A DNA stretch of 64,000 nucleotides from the NCBI GenBank assembly GCA_003140215.1, contig PLJL01000001.1, forward strand, positions 453,283 through 517,282, read 5' to 3'. Below are positions 34,356 through 43,154 of the stretch, one piece after another (the stretch's first letter is position 1; each line of letters begins with the position of its first letter). Origin of the DNA: Vulcanimicrobiota bacterium. Its GTDB lineage: Bacteria > Vulcanimicrobiota > Vulcanimicrobiia > Vulcanimicrobiales > Vulcanimicrobiaceae. Below the pieces are notes generated by a model. The model had not been told where the DNA came from and did not search any database. It was given only the letters and a program-made list of their open reading frames with translations. The translations under genes were made by a program, and so were the position numbers.

Positions 34356-34849
34356 ACCGTCGGAGCGGATGCGGGAGTCGGCGCCGGAACCCCTGCGAGC
34401 GCCCGGGGAAGCGCAAATTGACACCCACTTGAGAGTTCTTCTCATGTGCGGAGGAGGGCCCTCGCCGGCGCGTCGGTAGGGATTCTTACGAGCCGCCGCC
34501 GGGTGTCCCGCGTGCCCGGCCAGGCACCGGCCCGCGACCATGAGGGGCGCACTACGCGGCGAAGCGGCGCCCTGCCGGAGGACGCATCGCGGCCCCGTTT
34601 GGTGCGCCAAGCGCTCAATACCGAGGGTTTTCGGCACCTCTACGGGTCGGCGGCGGCTCGCGCGGCGCGCGCGCTGGACGCGGCCTCGTGGCCGCGAGCA
34701 GCGGCTCACCGCGGGCGCGGGCGCCGGTCCGTCGTTTCAAGCGTGAGGCCGTGTGCACAATAGACCGTGCCGCCGCGTCCTGGCCTTATCCACAGTATCG
34801 CAGGTCACTCCTGTGCACCGTGTGGAGACCAACCGGGCTAGGACGTTTG
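34356..34849 (-). other. Non-coding stretch with DnaA-box-like sites
   Basis: I see no convincing gene in these 494 bases. The right part has one perfect TTATCCACA (34786-34794, plus strand), a one-mismatch box on the minus strand (TGTGCACAA, 34752-34760) and a two-mismatch one (TGTGGAGAC, 34821-34829). The left part should hold the promoter of the ABC operon, but no clear -35/-10 pair was found. Confidence 0.4.
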
Positions 34850-35167
34850 TCAGGACTCCGGCGCGTGCGCGGTCACGGTGATTCGCCGCGCCTGCACCGG
34901 AGAGCCGCCGCCCGGGCGTTGCAGCGTCAGCACTAAGGTCGAGCGTCCCGGCTGCGGGGACGTCAGGCGAAACGTTCGCGCGCCGCCCGCGCCGACCGCG
35001 GAGCCGCCGAGCTCGAAAACGGGCGCGGCGGCGTCCTCGAGCGCACCCCGCTCCGCCACGTGCCAGAGGTAGCCGGTGGTCGGGTTCTCGGGCAAAACGA
35101 TCTCGAACGGCTCACCCGCAGCCGCTTCGATCGAGGCGCCGTCGGCCGGATCGACGTGCCGAGTCAC
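34850..35167 (-). CDS. Chagasin-family (I42) cysteine peptidase inhibitor
   Basis: 105 aa. It has the three inhibitory loops: NPTTGYLW (residues 28-35), GAGGARTFRL (about 59-68) and a C-terminal QRPGGGSP in place of RPW. No signal peptide, so it would act inside the cell, or the start is misjudged. It is 19 bp downstream of a papain-family gene on the same strand, so a protease-inhibitor pair is likely. Confidence 0.85.
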   Translation of the reverse strand: MTRHVDPADGASIEAAAGEPFEIVLPENPTTGYLWHVAERGALEDAAAPVFELGGSAVGAGGARTFRLTSPQPGRSTLVLTLQRPGGGSPVQARRITVTAHAPES

Positions 35168-35186
35168 CGGCAGCCCCCCGCCGGGC

Positions 35187-36080
35187 CTACGTCTCTTGAC
35201 GAATCGTCCAAAAGTCGCTCGCGAGGCGGTGCGACGTGATGTAGGCGTAGGGCATCTTGAAGTAGCCTTTCAGCCCCCACTTTGCCGACCAAGAGTTACG
35301 CACGATGATCATCTGCTCGGCATCGATGTACCCCACCGCCATCACGGCGTGGCCGCCGACGACTTTGTCTTTTCCCGAGGGCATCGTCATGACGCCGCTC
35401 TTGGCCATCGCAGTGCTCTCGAAGCTCTCGTAGACCGTGAATCCGAAGACGAAGGGGAACCCTTCGGCGAGGCAGCCCCGCATCTGCGCGATGTCCTGCA
35501 CGACACGGTAATAGCGCGTGGCCCGAGTCTTGAGCGCGTCGGTAAACGCTTTGGCCGGAGGCTTGACGGCAAACTTCTTGATATCGTAGCCCCAGTCGGT
35601 CTCCGGACACACGCCCAGCGTGGCGACCGACTTGATGCCGTCGCGGATCTGCGCGCCGCTGTCGGTTACGGTGGTGCCTTCCATGACGCGTTCGTTGTAG
35701 TAGATGAACAGGCGCGACGGCGTGAACTTCGGTTGGTGGATGAACTCAACGGCCGCGGCGATGGCGTTTCCCGTGCAACTGCCGAGCTGCCCTTGGTCGT
35801 ACACGGGCGGGCACTTCGCACGGAGATCGGCCTTCGCCGGCAAGTTGGTGATCTGCGCGAACGGCGCAGCATAGAGAAGGTCGCGTGCATCCGGCAGATC
35901 GGGATGCCACCCGTAGTGTTTGGTGGCTCGTTTCTTCGGAGCTGCACCCGAAACGGCTTTGCCTACGGCGGCTGGTCTTTTCGCCACGACGTCACTCCCA
36001 CTCGACGACAGCGACGAACCGCGGGCGGACGGCGTCGCGAGAATGATCAGCGCGGCGGCCATCGATTCACCCGCCACCAC
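35187..36080 (-). CDS. Papain-like (C1 family) cysteine peptidase
   Basis: 297 aa from GTG 36080 (or ATG 36062, giving MAAALIILATPSARG as a weak export signal). Catalytic residues: C102 in YDQGQLGSCTGNA, His in GGHAVMAVGY, Asn in VRNSWSAKWGLKGYF. The N-terminal region (YGWHPDLPDARDLLY) replaces a classic propeptide, as in bacterial C1 peptidases. The I42 inhibitor encoded next to it would protect the producer. Confidence 0.93.
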   Translation of the reverse strand: MVAGESMAAALIILATPSARGSSLSSSGSDVVAKRPAAVGKAVSGAAPKKRATKHYGWHPDLPDARDLLYAAPFAQITNLPAKADLRAKCPPVYDQGQLGSCTGNAIAAAVEFIHQPKFTPSRLFIYYNERVMEGTTVTDSGAQIRDGIKSVATLGVCPETDWGYDIKKFAVKPPAKAFTDALKTRATRYYRVVQDIAQMRGCLAEGFPFVFGFTVYESFESTAMAKSGVMTMPSGKDKVVGGHAVMAVGYIDAEQMIIVRNSWSAKWGLKGYFKMPYAYITSHRLASDFWTIRQET

Positions 36081-36205
36081 ACCAGGCCGACGGCTTAGCC
36101 GCTACGGTACGGCAGGCCTTGGAATACACCCGCTCGCCGCAGCGCCCGTAGCCTAACCGCGCGGCGACCCTAGCCACCGCCCGGGGCGGCGTGAACGACG
36201 CGTGC

Positions 36206-37729
36206 ATGCTCGCGCTCGCTTTTTCGGCCGCGATCGCCGGGATCGATGCCTACATCGTGCGCGTCGAAACCGATTCCTCGGCCGGCACGCCTTGGTTCGC
36301 GATCGTCGGCCTGCCGGATCGTGCGCTCAACGAATCGCGCGACCGCATCCGGGCGGCAATCGTCAACTCGGGTTTCGGCTTTCCGCCCGGCAAGCTGCTG
36401 GCCAACCTCGCGCCGGCCGACCTGCGCAAGACCGGTGCGGGCTTCGAGCTCGCCATCGCCTTGGCGCTCCTGGCAACCGACGAGCAGCTCCCTGACGCGT
36501 CGCTGCGCGCGTACGTGGCCTGCGGCGAGCTCGCACTGGGCGGCGAATTGCGCGCGGTGCAGGGCGTGCTCGCCATGACGCTGGCCGCCAAGCGGGCCGG
36601 GTTCGCCCGCATCATCGTCCCTGAAGCGAACCGCGACGAAGCCGCCCTCATTGAGGGGATCGAGGTCTACGCGGTGCCGGCGCTGGCCGATGCGGTCGCC
36701 GTCGTGCTCGGCCACGGCGACAAGTTCCGGCGTCGCGGCGCGACGCTGCTCGACGACGCCGACCGCGCCGCCTCCGGCGATTTCGCCGATGTCAAAGGAC
36801 AGACGCTGGCGAAGCGGGCGCTGGAGATCGCCGCCGCGGGCGGACACAACGTCGTCCTGGTCGGTCCACCCGGCTGCGGCAAGACGATGCTGGCGCGGCG
36901 GCTGCCGTCGATCTTGCCGTCGATGACGACGTCCGAGGCGCTCGACGTCACGCAGGTCTACAGCGTCGCGGGCTTACTCGGCGCGCGACCGCGGGTGGTC
37001 GGGACGCGGCCGTTTCGCGCACCGCACCACACCGCCAGCCGCGTCTCGCTCGTCGGCGGCGGATCGCAGCCGCGACCGGGCGAGATCTCGCTGGCCCAAC
37101 ATGGCGTGCTGTACCTAGACGAGCTCGCGGAGTTCTCGCGCGCAACGCTCGAAGTGCTGCGCCAACCGCTCGAAGAGGGGACGGTGACGATCGCACGCGC
37201 TGCCGCCACGTTGACGTTCCCCGCGCGCTTCACACTGGTCGCTTCGATGAATCCCTGCCCGTGCGGCTTTCGCGGCGATCGCACCTCGGATTGTCGCTGC
37301 GACGACGCCGCCGTGCAGAAGTACCTCGCCAAGCTGTCGGGGCCGCTGCTGGACCGGATCGATCTCCACGTCACCGTGTCGCGGGTGTCGTTCGACGAGC
37401 TGGTCGGGCGCGGTCCCGCAGAGTCATCCGCAGCGGTACGCGGGCGCGTCGAAGCGGCCCGCAAACGTCAGGCCGCACGGCTACGCGACACGGAGGCAGT
37501 GACGAACGCGGCGATCCCCGCCGCCGACGTCCGGAAGCTCTGCCCGCTCAGCACCGAGCCGTTCGCGCTCCTTGAAGGCGCCGTCACGCGCGGCGCGCTC
37601 AGCGCACGAGCCTTCGACCGCGTCGTTCGCGTCGCGCGCACGATCGCGGATCTCGCCGGAGCCGACCGCGTCGCCCGCGAACACGTCGCAGAAGCGCTCG
37701 TGTATCGCGGCGCCGCGAGTCGTGGCTGA
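36206..37729 (+). CDS. comM: YifB/ComM-type Mg-chelatase-like AAA+ ATPase
   Basis: 507 aa from ATG 36206 (family N-terminus LALAFSAAIAGIDAYIV). ComM is a helicase that extends branch migration during natural transformation. N-terminal Lon-like domain (1-180: GLPDRALNESRDRIRAAI), Walker A GPPGCGKT (220-227), VLYLDELAEF, NPCPCGFRGD, arginine-rich LDRIDLHVTVSR, and a C-terminal helical domain. It is divergent from the peptidase. Confidence 0.95.
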   Translation: MLALAFSAAIAGIDAYIVRVETDSSAGTPWFAIVGLPDRALNESRDRIRAAIVNSGFGFPPGKLLANLAPADLRKTGAGFELAIALALLATDEQLPDASLRAYVACGELALGGELRAVQGVLAMTLAAKRAGFARIIVPEANRDEAALIEGIEVYAVPALADAVAVVLGHGDKFRRRGATLLDDADRAASGDFADVKGQTLAKRALEIAAAGGHNVVLVGPPGCGKTMLARRLPSILPSMTTSEALDVTQVYSVAGLLGARPRVVGTRPFRAPHHTASRVSLVGGGSQPRPGEISLAQHGVLYLDELAEFSRATLEVLRQPLEEGTVTIARAAATLTFPARFTLVASMNPCPCGFRGDRTSDCRCDDAAVQKYLAKLSGPLLDRIDLHVTVSRVSFDELVGRGPAESSAAVRGRVEAARKRQAARLRDTEAVTNAAIPAADVRKLCPLSTEPFALLEGAVTRGALSARAFDRVVRVARTIADLAGADRVAREHVAEALVYRGAASRG

Positions 37730-37742
37730 GACATATTCGACG

Positions 37743-38033
37743 TTAATCGTGGCTGATGTAGAACTGCACGGTTTGGGCGAGCTCGTTGCCGGTGGCGTCC
37801 TGCGCGGTCAGGCGGTATGTGCCGGCGGGTGTCGAGGCATCGACGGCTACGGACACGCTGCCGCTGCCGCCCGAGAACAACAGCGTACCGCCGCCGAGCG
37901 TCGCGCCGCTGGTATCGTCGATCATGAGGATCTGAGCGCCGCCCGGCATGTCGGCGTAGTCGGCATTGACCTGCTCTTTGGTCTGGCCGGTATAGTCGAG
38001 CCTGGGGTCCGAGCCCTGGTCGTCGATGCTCAC
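37743..38033 (-). CDS. Small protein of unknown function
   Basis: 96 aa from GTG. No signal peptide. The second half is rich in Gly, Ser and Thr with alternating beta pattern (GGGTLLFSGGSGSVSVAVDA then AGTYRLTAQDATGN), like an Ig/bacterial Big-type strand set or a secreted adhesin fragment. It is convergent with comM (13 bp). No family recognised. Confidence 0.55.
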   Translation of the reverse strand: MSIDDQGSDPRLDYTGQTKEQVNADYADMPGGAQILMIDDTSGATLGGGTLLFSGGSGSVSVAVDASTPAGTYRLTAQDATGNELAQTVQFYISHD

Positions 38034-38158
38034 AACGGCCTCCGACGTTCGACTGGATGGGATGCGACACCGTGTGCTTCCACGTTTTCACCCTTCCGCG
38101 CTCTGCGCGCGCCGATGTCTTATCGAATCGCGCCGATGATCCTTGCCGTGGCCTTGGG

Positions 38159-38254
38159 GCAAGCCGGCTGCGCGGCGCCGGCGTAGTGACAAACGCGGCG
38201 ATCGCGGCGGCGGACATCCGCCGGCTGCGTCCGCTCGACGCCGACACGCTCGCG
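38159..38254 (+). pseudogene. Remnant of a second comM copy (C-terminal part)
   Basis: The frame reads ASRLRGAGVVTNAAIAAAD then IRRLRPLDADT, which aligns without gaps to ARLRDTEAVTNAAIPAAD and VRKLCPLSTEP in comM, 680 bp upstream. Nothing else of comM is kept, and the flanks have no start or family sequence. It is a decayed partial duplication. Confidence 0.6.
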
Positions 38255-38328
38255 GCGCCAACCTCGAAGTCTGCTTCGCATTGGTGAGCTTTGGGCAGAT
38301 TATCGGAATCACGATGAAGGAGCGATGA

Positions 38329-38769
38329 ATGCCCGAAAAACCAACCATTACCGGCATTAGCCGAGTTGCGACCGTGTTCGTCCCGGTTGAGAACCAGGAC
38401 CGAGCGCTCAAGTTCTACACTGAAAAGCTTGGATTCGAGAAGCGTGTTGACTTCCAATACGGTGGAGGCAGCCGCTGGATAGAAGTGGCCCCGCCGGGCT
38501 CAGTTGTCGCACTGGCGCTCGTCCCGCCAAGTGAGGGCAAGCCTGCCGGCGGCGGCCAGACCCATTGTGCATTCACAACGAAAAACATCGATGCTGAACA
38601 CGCCGCCCTCCGAGATCGAGGCGTGGTCGTCGACGCCGAGATCGCGCGCAAGGGGAAACGTAGGTCAGGGCTTGTCTCGGTTGAGGTCTCCATTGCGGAC
38701 CCTGTGCCGCCGCAGTTCTTCTTTCGCGACACCGAGGGAAATCGTTTCCTGATCGTCGATGCGGGGTGA
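38329..38769 (+). CDS. VOC (glyoxalase/bleomycin resistance) superfamily protein
   Basis: 146 aa from ATG with AAGGAG upstream. Paired beta-alpha-beta-beta-beta units: VATVFVPVENQDRALKFYTE, LGFEKRVDFQYGGGSRWIEV and TEGNRFLIVDAG. The candidate metal ligands are incomplete, so substrate and metal are open. G+C content is visibly lower than in its neighbours and codon choice differs, so recent acquisition is likely. Confidence 0.88.
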   Translation: MPEKPTITGISRVATVFVPVENQDRALKFYTEKLGFEKRVDFQYGGGSRWIEVAPPGSVVALALVPPSEGKPAGGGQTHCAFTTKNIDAEHAALRDRGVVVDAEIARKGKRRSGLVSVEVSIADPVPPQFFFRDTEGNRFLIVDAG

Positions 38770-38845
38770 CCGGGCCAAGCCAGTAGACCTCTCTACATAG
38801 CAGGGCCAGGTCGATCGCGGATGGGTCGCAGAACCGGCTCGATGC

Positions 38846-40123
38846 TCAAACGGTTTTGGGTGCGTAGCCCTCGCGGTGGCCGATCGTTTGCGAGGCCATT
38901 GCAGCTTTGGCGGCGCGCGCCCAGGGTGAGTCGCAGGTTCCGTCCGACTCTGCCGCCGGCACTTCGGACTGGACGTCGAACAGGAATTGCGTGCGGGCGA
39001 AGGTCTTGGCGTTGACAACCGCACCGGCGTAGACATCTTGCGCGAGCTGATGGTCGCAACCGTGCCACACCGAGCGCGTGCCTTTGTAGCCGTCGAAGGC
39101 ATGATCGTCAAACGCGGCGGCGAGCTTCTCAGCGTCCGTGGTGTGGGCGGCCAGGATGCGATCGGTCAGCGCGACCAGGCCGCCGTAGCCGTAAAAGTGC
39201 CGCGCCGAGACGGGCGCGTTGATGGCGCGATGAATGCGTGCCGCCAGCTTGCGCGACGAATCCGACGCGTACGGCGACCACAGAACTGAGAACGTTGCGC
39301 CGGCGATCGCGTCGAGCGGGACGACCTTAAAGTAGAAATCCTCGAGGTTGATCCCGGCGAGGTGCATCTGCTTCTGCATCCCGAACGCGACGAACTGTTT
39401 GATCGAGTTCGCCGCGTCTTGCCCACTGTTGGCGAGGATCAGGACGTCGGCGCCGCTGTTGCGAATCTTGGTGAGCGACGGCGAAAACTCGCTCGTGCCG
39501 AGCGGGACCACGTCGTGTCCCACCTCGGTGCCGCCGGCGCGCTGGAGCGCCTGGGAGAGCTGCGCGTACGAGTCGCGGCCCATCCCGTAGTCGGACTGCA
39601 GAAAGTACCACTTCTTGCCCAGCGCCAGCAAGCGGTTTGCGAGCGGCCGCATCACCATGCGCGCGTTGCAGCCGAAACGGTACGTCAAGCGCCGCGCTTT
39701 TTCGCCGGTCAGCGTCGAGTCGAACGGGCCCAGCGCCAAGTTGAAAATGCCCAGCTCGTCGACGAGCGGGCCCAGCGCGAGCCCGTTGGCGGAGGATGTC
39801 CCGCCGAAGAGCACGTCCACCTTCTCCTGGCCGATCAGCCGCCGCGCCTCGGTGCCGGCCGTGGCCGGGTTCGATGCGTCGTCGCCGAACACGAGCTCGA
39901 ACGTCACGCGGCTGGTGCGGTTGATGTCCTCGAGCGCAAGCTGCGCGCCGGTCTTGTGCAGCGCGGCCACGTCGGCGAAGACGCCGCTGAACGAGTCCAG
40001 AAAACCGATCCGCACGACCGGCTTGCCGGCGCCGCGCGCGAACCGCGGCAGCGCCGCGACCCCGGCCGCAGCCGCAGCGGCGCCCAGGACGCGAGCACGA
40101 GTCGGCGTCGAGCCATGCAACAT
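38846..40123 (-). CDS. Branched-chain amino-acid-type ABC substrate-binding protein
   Basis: 425 aa. Signal region with a Tat-like but non-RR start (TRARVLGAAAAAAGVAAL). Type I binding fold: PVVRIGFLDSFSGVFADVA, LIGQEKVDVLFGGTSSANGL, SDYGMGRDSYAQLSQAL, GADVLILANSGQDAANSI and GYGGLVALTDRILAA. Ligands in this LivJ-like family are amino acids, amides or aromatic acids. No permease or ATPase genes are adjacent: an orphan receptor. Divergent from the MetE-like gene. Confidence 0.92.
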   Translation of the reverse strand: MLHGSTPTRARVLGAAAAAAGVAALPRFARGAGKPVVRIGFLDSFSGVFADVAALHKTGAQLALEDINRTSRVTFELVFGDDASNPATAGTEARRLIGQEKVDVLFGGTSSANGLALGPLVDELGIFNLALGPFDSTLTGEKARRLTYRFGCNARMVMRPLANRLLALGKKWYFLQSDYGMGRDSYAQLSQALQRAGGTEVGHDVVPLGTSEFSPSLTKIRNSGADVLILANSGQDAANSIKQFVAFGMQKQMHLAGINLEDFYFKVVPLDAIAGATFSVLWSPYASDSSRKLAARIHRAINAPVSARHFYGYGGLVALTDRILAAHTTDAEKLAAAFDDHAFDGYKGTRSVWHGCDHQLAQDVYAGAVVNAKTFARTQFLFDVQSEVPAAESDGTCDSPWARAAKAAMASQTIGHREGYAPKTV

Positions 40124-40198
40124 GGCGGGCGCTTCTCGGCTGGATCGAGCAGCCCTTTCGCTCAAGGGCCGCCGCATCCGCAAACGAAGTCCCCCCGC

Positions 40199-41314
40199 AT
40201 GCCGAGTTATCGCGCCGACAACGTCGGCAGCTTTCTGCGCCCCCAGGAACTGCTCGACGCGCGGCACTCGGGCGCCGACCCGCAGCGGCTGAGCGCGATC
40301 GAAGATCGCGAGATCCTGCGCATCCTCGCCAAACAGCGGGAGCTCGGTTTCGAGATCTTCACCGACGGCGAGTTTCGCCGCGGCGGTTTCATGACCGATC
40401 TGACCGATGCCGTCGAGGGCTTCGACTCCGATGCCGGCGTCGCCCGAACCTGGAACGCGGCCGACGTCGCCAAGGGGGTCGCGCCCAGCGCGGTGCGCGG
40501 CATCGTAACCGAGAAGCTACGACAAGCGCGGCGCCTCACCGCACACGAGCTGCCGTTCTTGCAGCAGCACAGCCCCGGCCCGATCAAGATGACGCTGCCC
40601 AGCGCGACGCAGTTTCCGGCGATCGCCTACAAGAAGGGGATCAGCGAGCGCGCCTATCCGAACCACTCGGCGTTCTTGGCCGACGTGGTCGAGATCGTGG
40701 CGGCCGAGACGAAGGCGCTCGCCGCGGACGGTGTCGCCTACATTCAGATCGACGCGCCCCGCTACAGCTACTACCTCGATCCGAAGTGGCGCGATTTTCT
40801 GCGCGCGGAATTCGGCGAGCCCGACGCGCTCCTGGACGAGGCGATCGCTGCGGACAACGCCTGCTTTCGCGCCGCGCGCAAGCCCGGCGTCACGCTCGCG
40901 ATCCACCTGTGCCGCGGCAACAACCGCAGCCAATGGTATGCCAGCGGCGGCTACGACGCGATCGCCGAAAAACTGTTCAACGAGCTCGAAGTCGATCGGT
41001 TCCTGTTGGAATACGACGACGAACGCTCGGGCTCGTTCGAACCGCTGCGCCTGGTGCCCAAGGGCAAGACGGTCGTGTTGGGGCTCGTGAGCTCGAAATC
41101 GCCGCAGCTCGAAGAGCAGACGACGCTGCTGCGCCGCATCGATGCCGCGAGCAAGTACGTTCCGCTCCAAAACCTCGCACTCAGCCCGCAGTGCGGCTTC
41201 GCCTCGATGGCGGAGGGCAATCTCCTCACCGAAGCCGACCAATGGGCCAAGCTCCAACTCGTGGTCGACACAGCGCAGCAGGTCTGGGGTACTAGCGCAC
41301 GCGGTGGAACGTGA
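40199..41314 (+). CDS. MetE C-terminal-domain-like methyltransferase
   Basis: 371 aa, only the C-terminal catalytic half of cobalamin-independent methionine synthase (full MetE is about 750 aa). Zinc ligands: H and C in AIHLCRGNN, and C in LSPQCGFASM. Other segments are ADNVGSFLRP at the N-terminus and YIQIDAPRYSYYL. Such short forms transfer methyl groups to thiols such as homocysteine, with methyl donors other than the polyglutamylated folate. The last 23 bp overlap the next convergent gene. Confidence 0.9.
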   Translation: MPSYRADNVGSFLRPQELLDARHSGADPQRLSAIEDREILRILAKQRELGFEIFTDGEFRRGGFMTDLTDAVEGFDSDAGVARTWNAADVAKGVAPSAVRGIVTEKLRQARRLTAHELPFLQQHSPGPIKMTLPSATQFPAIAYKKGISERAYPNHSAFLADVVEIVAAETKALAADGVAYIQIDAPRYSYYLDPKWRDFLRAEFGEPDALLDEAIAADNACFRAARKPGVTLAIHLCRGNNRSQWYASGGYDAIAEKLFNELEVDRFLLEYDDERSGSFEPLRLVPKGKTVVLGLVSSKSPQLEEQTTLLRRIDAASKYVPLQNLALSPQCGFASMAEGNLLTEADQWAKLQLVVDTAQQVWGTSARGGT

Positions 41315-41750
41315 CGGTGCCGCCGGCGTTCACGTCGCGCCATACCATCGTGTTCGCCGTGGTGAAGGTATAGCGGTACATCCCACCGGGTGGTTTGGCG
41401 CTGGGCTCGTAGTGACCCGTGCCGACCGCAGCGCCGACGACGTAGTGGCTCTTCGGCATCCAATCGGTGACGCTGCGACCGACGATGTGGTTCGGGAACA
41501 CGCGGTACGTCCCGGACTGACCCGTCACGTACGTACCGCAGCGGTCGATTTCGTTGTAGGTTCCGGTCGTTGTCATGACGAGATCGAACTGGCAGCTCAT
41601 CCCGTTGATGGGGTATGCGGCGCGCCACGACCCGGCGAACGGATCCTGCGCGGCGCTCGCGAGCGGCACGGCGCAGAGCGCAAGGGCAGCGAGAAATGTG
41701 AATATGTTCTTCGGCACACGGGGTCGTTCATCACGGAAGCTTCGGTTCAT
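41292..41750 (-). CDS. Exported protein of unknown function
   Basis: 152 aa from ATG 41750 with GGAAAG upstream; a GTG at 41717 is an alternative. Signal peptide FTFLAALALCAVPLASAAQ. The mature domain (FAGSWRAAYPINGMSCQFDL, GTYVTGQSGTYRVFPNHIVG) resembles small lipocalin-like or 'protein of unknown function' beta-barrel domains with one Cys pair. Not identified. Confidence 0.7.
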   Translation of the reverse strand: MNRSFRDERPRVPKNIFTFLAALALCAVPLASAAQDPFAGSWRAAYPINGMSCQFDLVMTTTGTYNEIDRCGTYVTGQSGTYRVFPNHIVGRSVTDWMPKSHYVVGAAVGTGHYEPSAKPPGGMYRYTFTTANTMVWRDVNAGGTVTFHRVR

Positions 41751-41802
41751 GCTTTCCGTTGACGGAAAGCGCGGGCTTCGTCGGCCAAAGGGGTGAACGC
41801 CC

Positions 41803-42006
41803 GTGTCGATGCCTGAACCGAAGTCCGGTGCGAAAAAGCCGCGCAAGCGCGGCGGCTCGCGTTCGTGCCGCAATAAGAACGGCTCGCCGAAGGCCGCGTT
41901 CACGACCAAGAAGCTCGCCGAGCGCGCGATCCCCGGCACGAGCGTTCGCCTCGCGCCCTACGCCTGCGCCAAGCACGGCTGGCACCTCGGGCACCGCAAG
42001 CGCTAG
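41803..42006 (+). CDS. Small basic protein with a degenerate zinc-ribbon-like end
   Basis: 67 aa. Lys/Arg-rich N-terminus, SCRNKNGSPKAAF, then YACAKHGWHLGHRKR at the C-terminus. The end resembles the C-P-x-C-x-x-W-H-L pattern of small phage and bacterial zinc-ribbon proteins with one Cys lost. Possibly a nucleic-acid-binding protein. The stop overlaps that of the convergent esterase gene by 4 bp. Confidence 0.6.
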   Translation: MSMPEPKSGAKKPRKRGGSRSCRNKNGSPKAAFTTKKLAERAIPGTSVRLAPYACAKHGWHLGHRKR

Positions 42007-43064
42007 GACGGTGTTCGGACCACCGGTGCGCTGCGCGGCACCGCGAAGCCCGACCGCGAGACGGGGACGCTGTCGGGACGCACCAGGCCGGCGTGCATGT
42101 CGTCCCAAGCGCGCTGCAGCGATGGGACGAGCGTCCGCAGCGCGTGCGATCCGCGCGGCTCCTCGTAGAAGCTGACCGGCAGTCCCATCCCCGCGAGAAA
42201 GCCCGCCGTCTGCTCGCCGTACTTGGTCGGAATGCTGGTGTCGTCGGCGCCGGTCACGACGTACACGCGCATATCGCTCCAGGCGATCGAGACGGGACGC
42301 ACGCCGCTGTTGAGGATCGCACCGGAGACGCACAGCACCGCCGACCAGCGGTAGCCGCCGCGCGGCCCGATCTTGAAGACGCTGAAGCCGCCCATCGAAT
42401 AGCCGGCCAGAAACGTGCGGCCGCGATCGACCGGCAGCGCCGCCTGCACCGCCGAGAGCAGATCGTAGACGTCGGTCGCCGCGGGCTCGGCATAGTCGTA
42501 GATACCGCGGCCGTAGGGCGCGACGAGGATGGTGCCGGTGCGGTCGGCGAGCCGGCGCAGCCAGGGCTGTCCGAGCAGCTCGGATTCCGTTTGCGGGTTT
42601 CCGTGCAGCACCATCGCCAGCGGTGCGCTCGCTTTCAAGCTCGCGGGGACGTACACCGCGACGAGTTGCCAGACGCGGTCGACGCGCGACGGCACGAGCA
42701 TTTCGTGCAAGCCGGGCGTTGCGCGCAACGGCGCCGCAGCACCGGTGACGAGCTGGTCGACGGCGTCGAGGTCGAGCCGGGCGATGGCGGCGACGGTCTC
42801 GGCCCAATCTTCGGTCGGGTACCCGTCGGGCGGAGGCGTTTGCTGGCGCTCGAGATCGTCGAACAGGCGGCGGTGGAAGTTCGCGGCGCCCTCGGTGCCC
42901 AGCTCGACGTCGATGCGAGCGCGCGCGGCCGCATAGCGCTCCAACGCTTCGCCGATCGTGCCCGGCCCGAGCACCGCCGCAGCGACCGCGACCGGCCGCA
43001 CGACCGTGCCCTGCATCGCAAGCACCAAGGCGAGCGCCGACAGCCGCACCGTCCGCAGCATCAT
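42003..43064 (-). CDS. Exported alpha/beta hydrolase (PHB depolymerase/esterase-like)
   Basis: 353 aa from ATG 43064. Signal peptide (VRLSALALVLAMQGTVVRPV). The hydrolase domain begins at about residue 145: LAMVLHGNPQTESEL, LVAPYGRGIYDYA, nucleophile GYSMGGFSVFKIG, Asp in VTGADDTSIPTK, His in RGSHALRTL. It resembles LpqC/feruloyl-esterase or PHB-depolymerase-type enzymes; the substrate is unknown. Confidence 0.85.
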   Translation of the reverse strand: MMLRTVRLSALALVLAMQGTVVRPVAVAAAVLGPGTIGEALERYAAARARIDVELGTEGAANFHRRLFDDLERQQTPPPDGYPTEDWAETVAAIARLDLDAVDQLVTGAAAPLRATPGLHEMLVPSRVDRVWQLVAVYVPASLKASAPLAMVLHGNPQTESELLGQPWLRRLADRTGTILVAPYGRGIYDYAEPAATDVYDLLSAVQAALPVDRGRTFLAGYSMGGFSVFKIGPRGGYRWSAVLCVSGAILNSGVRPVSIAWSDMRVYVVTGADDTSIPTKYGEQTAGFLAGMGLPVSFYEEPRGSHALRTLVPSLQRAWDDMHAGLVRPDSVPVSRSGFAVPRSAPVVRTPS

Positions 43065-43154
43065 GCTCGGAGTGTAGCAGCCCGGACGGCGAGGAGCGAG
43101 GTCCAAGAGCGTCGCGCTGACGGTACCCCGGGGCGCGCGGCGAACGGACCAGGA

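Noticed and set aside
34446..34763. 105-codon plus-strand frame in the non-coding gap
   Set aside because: Arg/Ala/Ser-rich composition without start signal or family match; likely chance frame.
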